Program-made: the position numbers and the translations under genes
In this document: positions 23,775 to 34,784 of the stretch, in pieces
Layout: each line of letters begins with the position of its first letter
Numbering within the stretch: position 1 is the stretch's first letter
Source: Toxonevra muliebris
Taxonomy: Eukaryota; Arthropoda; Insecta; Diptera; Pallopteridae
Direction: 5' to 3'
Assembly (NCBI GenBank): GCA_963691655.1
Contig: OY829326.1
Coordinates: 57,901,776-57,965,775, forward strand
DNA length: 64,000 nucleotides
Notes under the pieces: generated by a model
Database searches by the model: none
What the model saw: only the letters and a program-made list of their open reading frames with translations
Told to the model about the DNA's origin: nothing

Positions 23775-24680
23775 CACAAAGGTGGTCCACCGACGGCTCG
23801 AGAGCAGACCAAGGAGCTGGGGCAGGACTGTGTGGTCCCGAAACCAAACTCCCGGAGACTATGTGAAACACTGCAGGTATCTGCTAAGCGGGTATCTTTG
23901 CATATACGGCTCTGTGCACAGTTCAATCTCGAAAGTGAGTGTAAAAAGCAAAACATACTCAGATAGTAAATACGCTATCAGAGCACTGGACTCCTTTGAG
24001 ATTTTCTCAAAATTAGTATGGAAAAGTCTAGAGCTCCTTAACACACTAGGCAAGACAAAGAAAGTCACCTTATTCTGTTTACCTGTGCATACAGGTATTT
24101 ATGGTAACGAAATAGCTGACAATCAAGCAAGGAAGGCAGCAGCCAAGACATGCATTGGTTCTGAACTCATGGTAGGTTTAGGAATTCAAACCATAAAAAG
24201 AACTTTGAAAGACAAGGAACGGAACAGCTGGTCATCGTACTGGGCAATCCTCCCAAAACTCAGACAATCAAAGCTACTCATTGAGAACTTCGACCCCAAA
24301 AGGGAGGCCTTTTATCTCAAGCTAAAGTAAGACCAGCATAGACTAATCTTGGGCATTCACTTAGAACATTGTAAACTAGGAGAACACATGAAGAACTTAG
24401 GTATAAATCAGGATAACACTTGTAGGTATTGCCAAAAATACAAGGATACATCAGAACATATCTTAATGTACTGCGAGGCACTCACCCGTAGGAAGAAAAG
24501 ATACTTGGGGGCACTATCACCCAGGAGGTAGGGACATCATAGTCTTGAAGCCGCATCAGCTAGTGAGATTCATGTGGAAGATTGGCTAATCTGACAGCTT
24601 ATAACAAGCTACTATAGGGGGTACAATAGACCTTTAAAGTCGCAGTACATGTCCCCCATACAAATCAATCAATCAATGGA
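23775..24680 (+). pseudogene. RNase H-bearing LINE, 3' end with zinc knuckle and tail
   Basis: RNase H is readable in two frames. WSTDGSRADQGAGAGLCGPE at about 23783-23842 contains the first catalytic Asp. After a frameshift the 23644-24330 frame carries TYSDSKYAIRAL and LPVHTGIYGNEIADNQARKA (the PGHxGxxGNExAD block with PGH changed to PVH). After a stop, the frame at 24349-24531 gives HCKLGEHMKNLGI and the complete knuckle CRYCQKYKDTSEHILMYC (C-x2-C-x8-H-x4-C). About 70 bases later the 3' end reads GGGGTACAATAGACCTTTAA then AGTCGCAGT, ending near an (AATC)n-like tail at 24662-24678. This is a RNase H-carrying LINE (I/LOA-like group), inactive. Its 3' end matches the tail of the SINE at 20023-20482. 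Confidence 0.82.
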
Positions 24681-24689
24681 TAGTCGGAA

Positions 24690-25170
24690 GCAATCAGAGG
24701 TAGTCCATAGTAGTCAGAGGCCGTCAAAAGTAACCAGGTGCAAACAGAAATAGTCGGAGGAAAAGAAAAGACAACAATAAGGTAGTCAAATTAACTTTTT
24801 AGTAGCTATAAAAGTTGATTTGAATGAGCTAAACCAACGATCATATCAGAGGCAATAATGGACTAATGGAAGGTGGTCCGGAGCGGTTAAAAGTAGTTAG
24901 AGCAATCTTACGTACTCAAAGTCAGGCGAAGGAAGTCAGAAGCAGACGCAGTAATCAGAAGAGTCCGATTTTCAGCACTCTTTGACAGTCCGAAGTAAGA
25001 AGAGGAAGTCAATAGCAATTAAAAGATTTCAAAGGCAATCGGTTGCTATCACAGCTCGGTAAAACATTCATTAATGTCAGAAGTAATCAAAAAGCAGTTA
25101 ATAGCTGTGAAACGCATCCAGGAGCAATTAGTGAATATCAGAAACAAAAAAATCAGTATAAGGAAATTAG
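24690..25170. repeat. Degenerate AGTCAGAGGCA-type minisatellite (copy 2)
   Basis: The same vocabulary as 3690-4075 appears: GCAATCAGAGGTAGTCCA, AGTAGTCAGAGGCCGTCA, AGTCGGAGGA, AGTCAGAAGCAGACGCAGTA, AGCAATTA. It begins directly after the LINE tail. No coding frame is kept; a 64-codon frame at 25043 is just this repeat translated. Confidence 0.6.
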
Positions 25171-26949
25171 AGGAAGTTTAAGCAAAAATATTACTGTTCG
25201 ACTTAGTTTGAAATTCCTCTGGATTGCTCAGATTTAATGTCTAAAGTCACAAAAATCTGATTTATGATTCAGATAAAATTCGAATTTTAAGAAAAAAAAG
25301 TTTAAAACAAGATCAAAAACATAATAATGAACATCTTTCGGAGAATTCACTGATTATGATCAAACTGTATGTCAAAGACAACAAATTGAATTTTGTCGCC
25401 TGGTGTAACTAAAAGTATTAAAACCCAGTCAAAGTTGGTTATATGCAATGGCAAGAAGTGAAAGGTAACCAAAACAAATTTTCTAAAATATTTCACATTT
25501 TATAAGTGCATTCAGCTAAATGCAATAATAAATTTCCCCAACAGAATATTTAAAACGCGACTGTGCCTTTTTATTCTGCTCGTAACGCTCGAAAAGGAAG
25601 TGATTTTGATAAAAATTGTTGCTGCGCTTTTGTAAACTCAATTGCCAGCCGCTGTTGCAGTTCTGTTGCTGTCAGCTACAATTTTGTTTCAGTTTACTTA
25701 CTCTTACCATGATTTTTCTTCTTTTTGTTTTGTTTTTTTTTTTGCACTGTATTTTTCGCACTTTTCTGTAAGGACCTTTGTCCTTTGTGTGTGCACGTTT
25801 AAATTGTATATGAAAGTGTATATATTTTTGAAAATAACCCAAAAAAAAAAGAAAAAAAAAAAGAGAGAAAAAGAGCTAGCTAGCTATGAAGAAAGCATAA
25901 AATTGAAATTCCACGCTTTGAAATTAATTAGCAAAAATTTGTGGATGTCTGTGTGTCTTTGTAAACGCACGCGGCGTGAATATGAGCCCAATTAAAATAA
26001 AACCATGAAAAACGTGGTATTAATTTTCAACGCTATCTTTTTTTTTGTTCATTTTTGTGTATCCTTTATGTCCTTTTTGTTTTTGTTGGTTTTTTTTTTT
26101 TTGGATAGTATTTTGTTTTTGTAAGTGGCCTTGTATAGTTTATATAGAAATTTTTGTCAGCCAACTAACACCTAGATACTTACAAAATGTTTAGAGAACA
26201 TGCTAATTTATAAACCATTCAAGGGACTTTTGCTTTACGTTTCTGTTTTTTTTTTATTTATTTTTGGGGTAGAAACATTTGCATTCTTGATACTGTGTGG
26301 TAGTAGTATGTGTTTGTGCAATTTATCGCATTCCCATTTCTTTCACTTAGTGATGTCATACTCCTTTGCATTTTCACAGTTTCACGAGAGATAATTAAGC
26401 CGCGAAACAAAGTGTGAATTACACCAAAACACAAACCCTACGAACAAAGAACAAATAATGAAAAGGATGTCGTAGCATTTGATCTTTTTGGCAAATGCGG
26501 AAATTAACACAAAAGTGTTGTGGCTCCATGCGAAATGTTGGAATGAGCTAAAGTGGTACTGCTTAGGGTTTTATTATTAAGACAAAGCAGTTTGAATGTG
26601 ATATTAGTTATAGCATAGAGTCCTGGTGCGTAGAATCAGCATAATATCTTAACAAAATGGAAGCAAATTTGATACGATATAGTCTCGCATAACAATTTTT
26701 TATTTTCTTTTTACCCATCCGTCGGAATTAAGCAGATCAATATCGCCACCCCATTACCAGTTTTAGTTAATCGCTTTCCTTTAACCAAAATTTCTGTATA
26801 GTGTTATAAACACATAAGCTCAAATGTGGATAAACATGAAGTTTTAACTAAAAACAAGATTTCTAGTTAAAAACTCATGTGTCTTGTACATGATCTTTCG
26901 CTGGTTTGCATATTTTATAAAATATCAAGTACTCTACTGACATAAGTCT
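25171..26949. other. AT-rich non-coding stretch
   Basis: No gene is recognised. It contains long A and T runs (near 25840-25866 and 26088-26101). Phe-rich frames here are translation of low-complexity DNA. Confidence 0.5.
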
Positions 26950-28397
26950 AACACGGTGAGTGTTGTCAACTGTGCGAAGATATCAAGGATGTTCAATTCA
27001 TTAACACCAAAATATAAACACTCATGTTCAAATACGTACACTCCTGCTACAGATGACAGAGCAACCGCTATGTATGCTGCACACAGCAGGCAAAATATTG
27101 CATGCGACTGTTTGCAGGAGTACATGGAAAGGCCAACGGATCTATCTGACCGCCAGTTTGGTTTTCGCAAGGGGCGGTCTACAGTGGATACGATCCACAC
27201 TATTATGGACATTGCACGGGAAGCAACGAGCGGCAGTGGATAACAGGAAAAAATACTGCGCAATTATAACGCTGGATGTTAAAAACGCTTTAACTCGGCG
27301 AACGGGAAGTAGATCATGCAGGCTTTGGTGAGCTACGATGTGCCATTATATCTACGGCATGTTATCGGTAGCTACTTCAGCAAGAGACGACTCCTATATG
27401 ATACAGATGATGGGGTCAAGGAGGATAAAGTAACAGTTGGCGTACCACAGGGCTCTGTACTGGGGCCAACATTGTGAAATGCGATGTCCGATGTCGTTCT
27501 CAAACTGGACTGTATCGAAGATTTGCAGTTAGTCTGCAATGATGCAATTTCCAGAGTGTGACGATGGTTAAACGCTGCGGAATTGGAGTTGGCAGCTCAA
27601 AAAACAGAAATTGTGCTTTTGAGCACAAGAAAGAAAAGAGAGCAGCTGGAGGTGAGTGTGGGAGAACGTTGGAGGGCCTCGCTTGGGTAAAAGGCAGCTT
27701 TTGTCTACCGTGATGGACTCTGCGGTGTTATATGCGGCACCCATTTAGGCAGGTGCAAAGAGTCGCACATCAAGGAGGTGCTAGCCTTCCAAAGGCTAAG
27801 CGCATTGATGAGTCCAGTGCTTTCCGAACCGTATCGCGCTGGGAGTGCTCCACAAAACAGCGATAGACGTTTTCGCTAATTCCCAACATTGCGAATTGAT
27901 GTCAAAAGAGGCACGGCGATGTTGATTTTTACATCATGCGGCTGCTAACCGGTTGTGGGTGCTTCAAGCAGTACCTGCATAAATTCGGACATGACGATGA
28001 CCCATACTATCCAACATGTCCGAATGAAAACGAAAACCTGAGGTATGTGCTATTTTATTGCGGGTGCTTCGAAAACGTGAGGGAGCAGCTGAATTTTACC
28101 GCACTGATGTGCGAATCGGTGAGAAAATGGAAGACGACATGCACAGAGGGAGGCTGCGCGGATTTTGATCAAGCTATGCGCCACTGAAAGAGGGAAAAGG
28201 AGAACAGAATAGCAACAACAGATCGAGAACTGAACTGCTAGACCTACCCCCGCGAAGTAATACCTATGGGTAGTCCCGCGGAGAGAATGGGAGAGGACAA
28301 AAGAGATGGTTTTAGTTGGTAGGATTCCAGCATAACCGTAGAACAGGAGTTCTGCGGAATCTATGAACATTTCCACCTTTCAGCGATGGAAAAAAAA
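26950..28397 (+). pseudogene. R1-clade LINE relic (RT to 3' end, poly-A)
   Basis: The 26956-27243 frame ends in LSDRQFGFRKGRSTVDTIHT then IMDIAREATSG, the RT block preceding motif A in R1-clade elements. Next, across frameshifts, come ITLDVKNAL (motif A), VTVGVPQGSVLGPTL then a stop and NAMSDVV (motif B), and LELAAQKTEIVLLSTRKKRE (motif D/E region). Motif C (the YxDD box) is absent, apparently deleted between the Leu-Asp after motif B and the later segment. The frame at 27936-28187 carries LLTGCGCFKQYLHKFGHDDD and a decayed knuckle (YPTCPNENENLRYVLFYC; the first Cys and the His are lost). The untranslated end (GGTAGTCCCGCGGAGAGAATG) runs to an A tract at 28387-28396. Confidence 0.82.
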
Positions 28398-28554
28398 ATG
28401 CTCAAATACAATACTCGTATTTTTGAATATGTACATTGGCGAAGAGATCAAGAGTGTTTAGTACATTTGAGATCAAACATGAAAACCAATATTTTTGAAT
28501 ATTCTCATATATGAACACCAAACCACCACACACATCACATACAAACCACCAAAA
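28398..28554. other. Unassigned segment between R1 relic and transposon
   Basis: A phrase ATATTTTTGAATAT occurs twice (near 28416 and 28489) together with CAAATACA/ACATTTGAGATCAAA. No element was recognised. The 5' inverted end expected for the downstream transposon is not found here. Confidence 0.4.
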
Positions 28555-29547
28555 AAAATTTCAAAAAAATCCAAATTGGTCCTACAAAAAATTGAAGGTC
28601 TGCCGTCAAACTGTTTCCAATGTTATTAAATAGTTTCAGGAGAATAGGAAACCTGGTTCGGGAAGAAAACAAGGGCTACATGATATTGGGAAACCCAAGA
28701 AAATAGAAAGCATATTGAAAAGATCTCCAAACACATCTGGTAAAAAAGCTGCCCGGTTAGCCCAGTGCTCTGACTATTTGGTGCGAAAAGTTAAAGCCAT
28801 TGCAGGTCTGAAAGCATACAAAGTCCAAAGAGTTCCAGACAGGAATGCTGCAAAAAATTTAGACGCCAAAAGTAGGGCACGGAAATCAAAATCGAATTTC
28901 ATACAAAAATATTCATGTTGTATAATGGACGACGAAACGTATGTACTGGCAGATTTTACGCACCTTCCGGGTATGGCAATCTATATGCAGTTGCGGCAAA
29001 AGAAGCAAGTCATTTGTTACAGTGGACTCCATAAATACCGAAATATAAATTAAAGAATGTTTGAAAAAAAATACTTCTTCCTTTCTTAAGAGAGCACAAT
29101 GTGTCCACATATTTTTGGCCTGATTTGGCATCATTTCACTACGGCAAGAAAGCTCGGAAGTGGTACCAAAGTAATAGCATAGTTTTTTGTGCTAAGAGAG
29201 GCCAATTCTCCAAATTGTCCGGAGCTAAGACCAGTGGAGAGATAGTGGGCTCTTGTAAAAAGAAAATTAAAGAGCACAAAAAAGGTGTCCCAAAATATCG
29301 AAGATTTTAAAAGGAAATGGGCAAACTGTTCCAAAAAGGTGTCTGAAACAACTATCAAATCTCCAATGGAAGGCTTACCAAAAAATGTCTACGAGTTCAT
29401 AAATAGTGGTTAAAACTATAAAAGTTATATTTTTCTGTAGTTTGTAAAATATTATCAATTAAATAAAAAAAATCAAAACTCTAAGATCAACCGCTTAAAA
29501 ATTATTGAATTTTATATATGTTAAGATTTTTTCGATCTCACTCCTTA
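28555..29547 (+). mobile_element. Tc1/mariner-superfamily transposon, DD37E-like, 5'-truncated (copy 1)
   Basis: Homology to the copy at 49551-50727 starts near TTTCAAAAAAATCCAAATTG and runs to the right inverted end (TTAAGATTTTTTCGATCTCA then CTCCTTA, ending 29547). The frame at 28715-29053 has KRSPNTSGKKAARLAQCSDY then LVRKVKA (helix-turn-helix region) and MDDETYVLADF (first catalytic Asp). A later frame has TYFWPDLASFHYGKKA (second Asp at 29122). In another frame comes CPELRPVER, a stop, then WALVKRKLK (third catalytic Glu at 29237). From the second Asp to the Glu there are 112 nt, about 37 residues, hence DD37E. About 35-40 bp present in copy 2 after ADFT is deleted, and the Tyr codon after PVER is TAG. 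Inactive. Confidence 0.85.
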
Positions 29548-30257
29548 TACAAGTGTGGATATATTGAAAAAAAAGTGTACGAGCTTTTTAAAAACCCAAG
29601 TTCTGATTAGATTTTCAGGATTTTTTGTAAAGTAAGGAATAGGTATATCTTATCAGGATCACAGGTGCTTTTTATTCTGTAATTGTGGTTTTAAACGTGT
29701 GTCAAATATAAGCTTCATCAATCTAATAGTTTTTGAGTAATTTTCAAGTAATTGAAAAAAAAAGTTCCGAGATAATCGCGTGCAAAGATTCGGCAAGGGA
29801 GCGGAGGTGAGTTTCGCTCACAGGTTCTCAAGACGTTTCAAACTATATATTAGGTAAATTTACGACGGTAAGAAAATATTCGCTCACGAAAGGAAAAATA
29901 TCACAAAAAGTACGAGAATGGAAATTTGCAAGTTATTTAAAATTATATGGAATATTAAATCGATATTTCCTTATTTCCTCATCGTCAACTCCGTGATATT
30001 TATTATTTCAAATTGATATAGAAAAATATGATTGTTGAATATTTTAAATGAAAATGGAATCATAGGCTTTTCAATAATATATTTTCTCGCATGAAAATTC
30101 TAACAAATAAAAACTTGTCAGTTCTATCACAGCGGGCTGCCATTTTCTTCTCTCATTTTATATTTCGTTTTTTTAGGATGAACGAACGCATTTCAAACAA
30201 AATTGATTTTTGTACGCGAATATACCTACTATTATTTTGTGCATTTTTTAAGAAATT
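29548..30257. other. AT-rich non-coding stretch
   Basis: Nothing recognisable is seen. Confidence 0.5.
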
Positions 30258-30345
30258 AACCCCATCTGGGTATCGAACTTGAGGCAGCTGGAACTTCAGT
30301 CTAGAACTCATTCATCAGACTACCGGGGTGGCCTTCTACCCTACA
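30258..30345 (-). repeat. tRNA-like sequence (SINE head), copy 1
   Basis: Read on the minus strand this gives GGCCACCCCGGTAGTCTGAT then GAATGAGTTCTAGACT and, after CCAGCTGCCTC, AAGTTCGATACCCAGATGGG. TAGTCTGATGAATGAG is a plausible box A and AGTTCGATACC a plausible box B. The same sequence at roughly three-quarters identity is found at 63309-63384, also on the minus strand. It is too divergent and incompletely paired to be a functional tRNA gene. No body common to the two copies was seen. Confidence 0.6.
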
Positions 30346-31416
30346 TAATCAGAGTATAATTTTTATAAATTTTTTATAAATTTTAATTTATTTTTCTTTC
30401 TCACTTATTGTTATTAGTAAAAGCCATAAGATTCTTGTTTGTATTTCACTGAATGTATTAAATATTAAATGTTAATTTATAAATGTAATTATTTATATTT
30501 TTTTTATTTTAATTAATTAATTTTTTATTTGTACGTACATATTATATCACTCGTTCTAAAACCAAATTGTTAAAATTATTATGTTGTTTAGTACTTAAAT
30601 AAGATAAATTTTATATATCTTTGTGCTAAAGTTTCTTCTTTCTTAAATATATAAATAAATAAATAAATATAACACTGGTTTACAAATTTCAAGTCTTGAA
30701 AAGTAAAAAGAACAAAACATATTTGGGTAGATAAATTGGGACCTCCTGAGCACAAAAAAATTTTTTTTTTTTTAAGGTAAGAAATTTTTGCCGAGCAATG
30801 ATTTTGTGTTTTTCGGGGTATGGTTTCACTCAAATCCTTGTGGAGTCCAAACAAAAAGCTTGATCGAGATAAATTATAAATTATAAATTGAATACCCTTT
30901 CTATTGATATGCTGCTTGTTTTAATCGAATAACAAATTGCTGAGTTATGGTTCCTCAAACTTAAAAAATTGCCATTTTTTCAAGATTTTTTCCAAATTTT
31001 CAATTTTAAATTCAATTTATTTTAAATTAAATGTCAAAATCAATTTATCCACCCAATCATGTTTTATTCTTGGTACTTTTCGGCTGTAAACTAGTGTAAT
31101 ATATAGTTTTTCAAAGTGCATAAATTTGCTTCATGCTCGTTTGGTGTTCATGAGTGTTAAAATTTGAGCCCTGGTTAAAATTCTAGCTTTTTTGCAAAAC
31201 TTTCTGTTTTAGTACGTCAATGCACAACTACACAATTTTTGTCACGTAATTAAGTCACTAGAACAATATTTTATGCTGAGTTTGAAGAATATTTTGTATT
31301 AGTAGTCAAAGAATTTTTTGTAATGTCATTTAGCTGCCTCAAAAAATATTAAGAGCAATTACAAAACAGTGACGTATTTTGAGTGCAATCGGCAATTGTG
31401 CGTGAAGGAGTAAAAT
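30346..31416. other. AT-rich non-coding stretch
   Basis: No gene or element is recognised up to the inverted end of the Tc1-like transposon. Confidence 0.5.
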
Positions 31417-32802
31417 TAGAAGTGGACATATAATTATGTCATTTTATATTCTTTCGCAATAAACTTGACTTAGTGCACTTAAATCCGTAAAAACCAATAA
31501 AATTTATCATTTACACATTTCTGTATACTTTAGTTGAACAATTGTTGATTTTGGTTGTGATAGCCAAAAATAATAGTTCCACTCCCTCGAAGAGGGAGCT
31601 CATTTGGAAAACTTTCCAGAACCTTGGAATTATTGCAAAGGTCGTGGAAGAGTTAGCTTTTTTACGTGGAAAAATGGTCAATGAGATAAGATACTACGAA
31701 AAATTCAAATCATTTCACAATTTGCAACGCAAAAAACCACTTAAAACGTCTCCAGCTGAAGATAGGTACTTGATTTGGCTCAGCAAAATGAGCGATTTCT
31801 TAACTTTCATCCAACTAAGATCACAAACGAACTTAGATTATAATTAGAAAATATCAGCCAGAACTATACGCAAGCGATTAAACAGCGTATTCAGTTCGCT
31901 AAACAATATCTCCACTAGTACCACCATTTTTGGAAAACGATTGTTTGGAGCGAAGAATCCAAATTAAATGTGTTTGGGATCGATGGAAGGCTCTTTGTTA
32001 GGCATCCATCAAATACTTAGCTGGACCCAAAATTTACTAAAACTGTAAAACATAGGGCCCTTGTGTAATGGTTTGATGGTGTCTCACTTTATCTGGAGTT
32101 AGTCCAATTGCTTTAATCGATAGTAAAATTACTGAAGAAAAGTACAAAGGCATCCTTAAAAATCATCTTCACCGAGGATACGGTGAAAATTTACCTTAGC
32201 GTTGGATCTTTTAGCATGATAACGACCCGAAACACACATATCGGGTCGTTAAGGCTTTCTTAAATGAGAACAATATAAAAATTTTCGAGTGACCAGCCCT
32301 AAATTCATATTTAAACCATATAGAAAATCTAGAGAGTATTTGAAAAAGGATCGCGGCAGCGCAAAAACCTTCAAATAAGGCTTCCTTATGCGCTATCATT
32401 CAGGAGGAGTAGAATCAAATCACTGCTGCTCAATGGTTTGATACTAGTCGAAGAGATGTACAGTAATTATCAGGCAAAAATGGTTTCCACAAAGTACTAA
32501 CCGTACCAAAGGCAATATTTCAGTTCAAAATTAAAAATCATCAAAACTTATTATTTTTAAATATTTTTGTTTAGCATATGACTTAATTATGTGACCGCAA
32601 ATTACACTATAGACAAACGAAAATTTGGAAAAATTTTTAAATATTTGACATTATAAATGTTTATTTCTTTTATAATTTTAAATATTGAAATGTTTTTTAT
32701 TTATTTTGCCGTTGGTTTTGTTTCTTTTCAATAGAAACTTTATTTTTTCTTAAAATTCTTCTGCTCATGAGTATATGATTTAATTGTATGTCCACAAGTG
32801 TA
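31417..32802 (+). mobile_element. Tc1-like transposon (DD34E) with both inverted ends, inactive
   Basis: GTGGACATATAATTATGTCA at 31422 matches the reverse complement of 32770-32795 (GTGGACATACAATTAAATCA), and TA lies outside each end (31417-31418, 32801-32802), giving a 1.39-kb element. The transposase is broken by frameshifts and stops. In order, the readable pieces are a helix-turn-helix region in the 31542-31847 frame and VWSEESKLNVFGIDGRLFVR, where Tc1 family members have Asp at the first catalytic position (SDES) and this copy has Glu. HDNDPKHTYRVVKAFLNENN follows, then NHIENLES with the third catalytic Glu. From the second Asp to the Glu there are 34 residues. The C-terminus reads NQITAAQWFDTSRRDVQ. 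Confidence 0.83.
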
Positions 32803-34440
32803 TGTGGATGGTGATGATATATGAGTATTTAAGTTTGTACGATATGCATCTGTTGAAAGACCTTCACTACGGGTTTACTCACGTCCTCGTTTTGTTTTTG
32901 TTTGTAAAATACAAGAAAGAAATTTTTCAGCACTTGAAAGTGAAAAGAATTGATTAAATTTCAATAGTGAAATGAAGAAAAAAAATTGTACGCAGCTGAA
33001 ATTCGACAAAATATGTTATTCTGTACATAATTACTAACGCATAGAGTAGGACTTCATATTGAGCGGATTGTTGTACGTGTTTATATAAAAAACCAAACAA
33101 CTAAGTCCCGGCAAGAAATAATACTTTAGGCATAATTTCAGGAAATTAAAACAAAAGCAAATTACTTTGTGAGTAAATTTCAAAAGAAAAGAGAAAAAGC
33201 ATTTTCAGTAATTGCAAAAGCTTTTTTAAAAATCATAAACTCTTAACTCTCAATTATAAAATTACAAAAAGCCGCAATTTTCATTACCTGAGTGATAAAA
33301 ATTTACTTATTTTTCATAAACGATATTATTTACCAAGTACCACGCGCTTTTTTAATCTCTGAAACAATCAAATTAAAATTATTTTAAAAGAAATGCAACT
33401 CAACCTCAACGTTATTCCTCAATCCGGCAATTGCAGAGAATTTAATAGCGCTATGAAAAGAGTATAATTTCTTTTGGAAGCTCATCCTAAAGGCATATGC
33501 TGACGTAGGCAGCGGGATCAGCAGCATAAATACTCATGACAAGTGCGGCAACTGTAGAGTGAATGCAATAAATGAAAACAGACAAAAAGCGCAATGCATG
33601 TCCAATGACTTGACTAACTACAATAAACAGGCGACGACGACGACGGCAAGAACGACGACAGCGATGGTGGCGCAAGAGCAACAGACAACAACCGCTGGCA
33701 CAGAGACACTGACTTCTGACAACAATCACTTTCAATGCCGACAATAAAACACACGCAAATCCAAAAAAAAAAAAAAAGGATTATGACAACAAAAACAAAA
33801 ACAACAATCCAAAAGGAATTTCTTCATCCTTTTTGTGTGTTTCGAGTTCATAAAATTTTATAGCTTAAGGTAATTATTAATTTAAATTCCTTTTAATTTT
33901 GATTTTAATATTAAAGTTCAGTGCTTATATTTGTCTATGTGTGTGTGTGCTTTCATGTGTGCGTTTGGCTCTCTGTTTGTTTTACAAACTCTTAAGCTGC
34001 TTTTCAATTTTAATTTCGTGAAATTTTAGTATTCGAATACACCATGGTAGCATATTTTTTTTTTTCATTTATTCTTCCTCAACTTGTTAACAAACTATAA
34101 ACTACAACAACTGACCACATGCATATTTTGTTTGTTTTTTGTTAGTTTTAACTACTTTAGCATAAATGCACCTAAATAAAAAGTAACAAATAATACCAAA
34201 AAAAAAAAAAATTATAAAAAAAACTAATGCGGTTCACCCGAAAAGGAAATTTAAAAGCAAGTAGAAGCTGCTAACGTTATTACTACCCAAACCCAACGAA
34301 AAGAAAATCTTGGACGTTAATTTAATGCGATTAAAAAAGTTTGATAAACAACAAATTTTGTTTCTTTGTTGATTTTTAGTTAGTTTGTTGTTGTTTCGTA
34401 AGTACCTATAAACAGTTTGCTAATATTCTCTTTTTTCTAA
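32803..34440. other. AT-rich non-coding stretch ending in a pyrimidine tract
   Basis: No gene is recognised. 33540-33750 has balanced composition with (GAC)n/(CAACG)n-type microsatellites; a 62-codon Thr-rich frame there looks like translated repeat. Poly-A tracts occur near 33762-33777 and 34199-34211. 34425-34440 is TTCTCTTTTTTCTAAATAG, which resembles a 3' splice site. Confidence 0.45.
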
Positions 34441-34442
34441 AT

Positions 34443-34784
34443 AGAGAAAGCTCAAACTCTGGGTGGAGATTTGGTAAAAATTTGGAAAGAATGATAGAAA
34501 AATTAAATCAGAGAATACTCGTGATGGCTAATAACACTCTTATTTTACCAGATGATATATATGAAAGTCTTCGCTGCCTATATGACGAAACCCTTGGTTT
34601 ATTAATCTTTATGTTCCACGAAATAAATCACTTTTTGAGGTTCGATGTTAAAGAACTCCGCCGGGGAATTATATGGCTCACTATGAAAATGTCACTTTTG
34701 ATGAGATTCTTAGCCCATTTGTTGTATAAATGCCCTGGAAGTCTCATATATATGTATGAAGGTGATGTGTGGATCCAATTTTAA
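34443..34784 (+). CDS. Unidentified open frame, possible exon
   Basis: I do not recognise this protein. The frame is open for 114 codons directly after a pyrimidine tract and TAG (34440), starting RESSNSGWRFGKNLERMIEK and ending MYEGDVWIQF before TAA at 34782. The middle (LRRGIIWLTMKMSLLMRFLA then HLLYKCPG) is hydrophobic with one Arg and one Lys, and could be a membrane helix or a buried helix. Amino-acid use is balanced, unlike the Phe/Tyr/Ile-rich frames of surrounding AT-rich DNA. The first internal Met is at 34491, so as a stand-alone gene it would have about 98 codons. It ends about 100 bp before recognisable R1 endonuclease sequence, so it could instead be unrecognised retroelement sequence. 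Both readings are open. Confidence 0.3.
   Translation, partial: RESSNSGWRFGKNLERMIEKLNQRILVMANNTLILPDDIYESLRCLYDETLGLLIFMFHEINHFLRFDVKELRRGIIWLTMKMSLLMRFLAHLLYKCPGSLIYMYEGDVWIQF

Noticed and set aside
28050..28376. Minus-strand frame of 108 codons
   Set aside because: It is antisense to the R1-clade C-terminus and 3' end; the plus strand carries the recognisable motifs.
32219..32251. Perfect 11-bp inverted repeat TAACGACCCGA / TCGGGTCGTTA
   Set aside because: It lies in the transposase segment encoding HDNDPKH and VVKAF; short chance symmetry in old coding sequence is the simplest reading.
33559..33747. 62-codon Thr-rich frame as a small host protein
   Set aside because: It is a translation of GAC/ACA-type microsatellite; no start context, homologue or splice signal was recognised.
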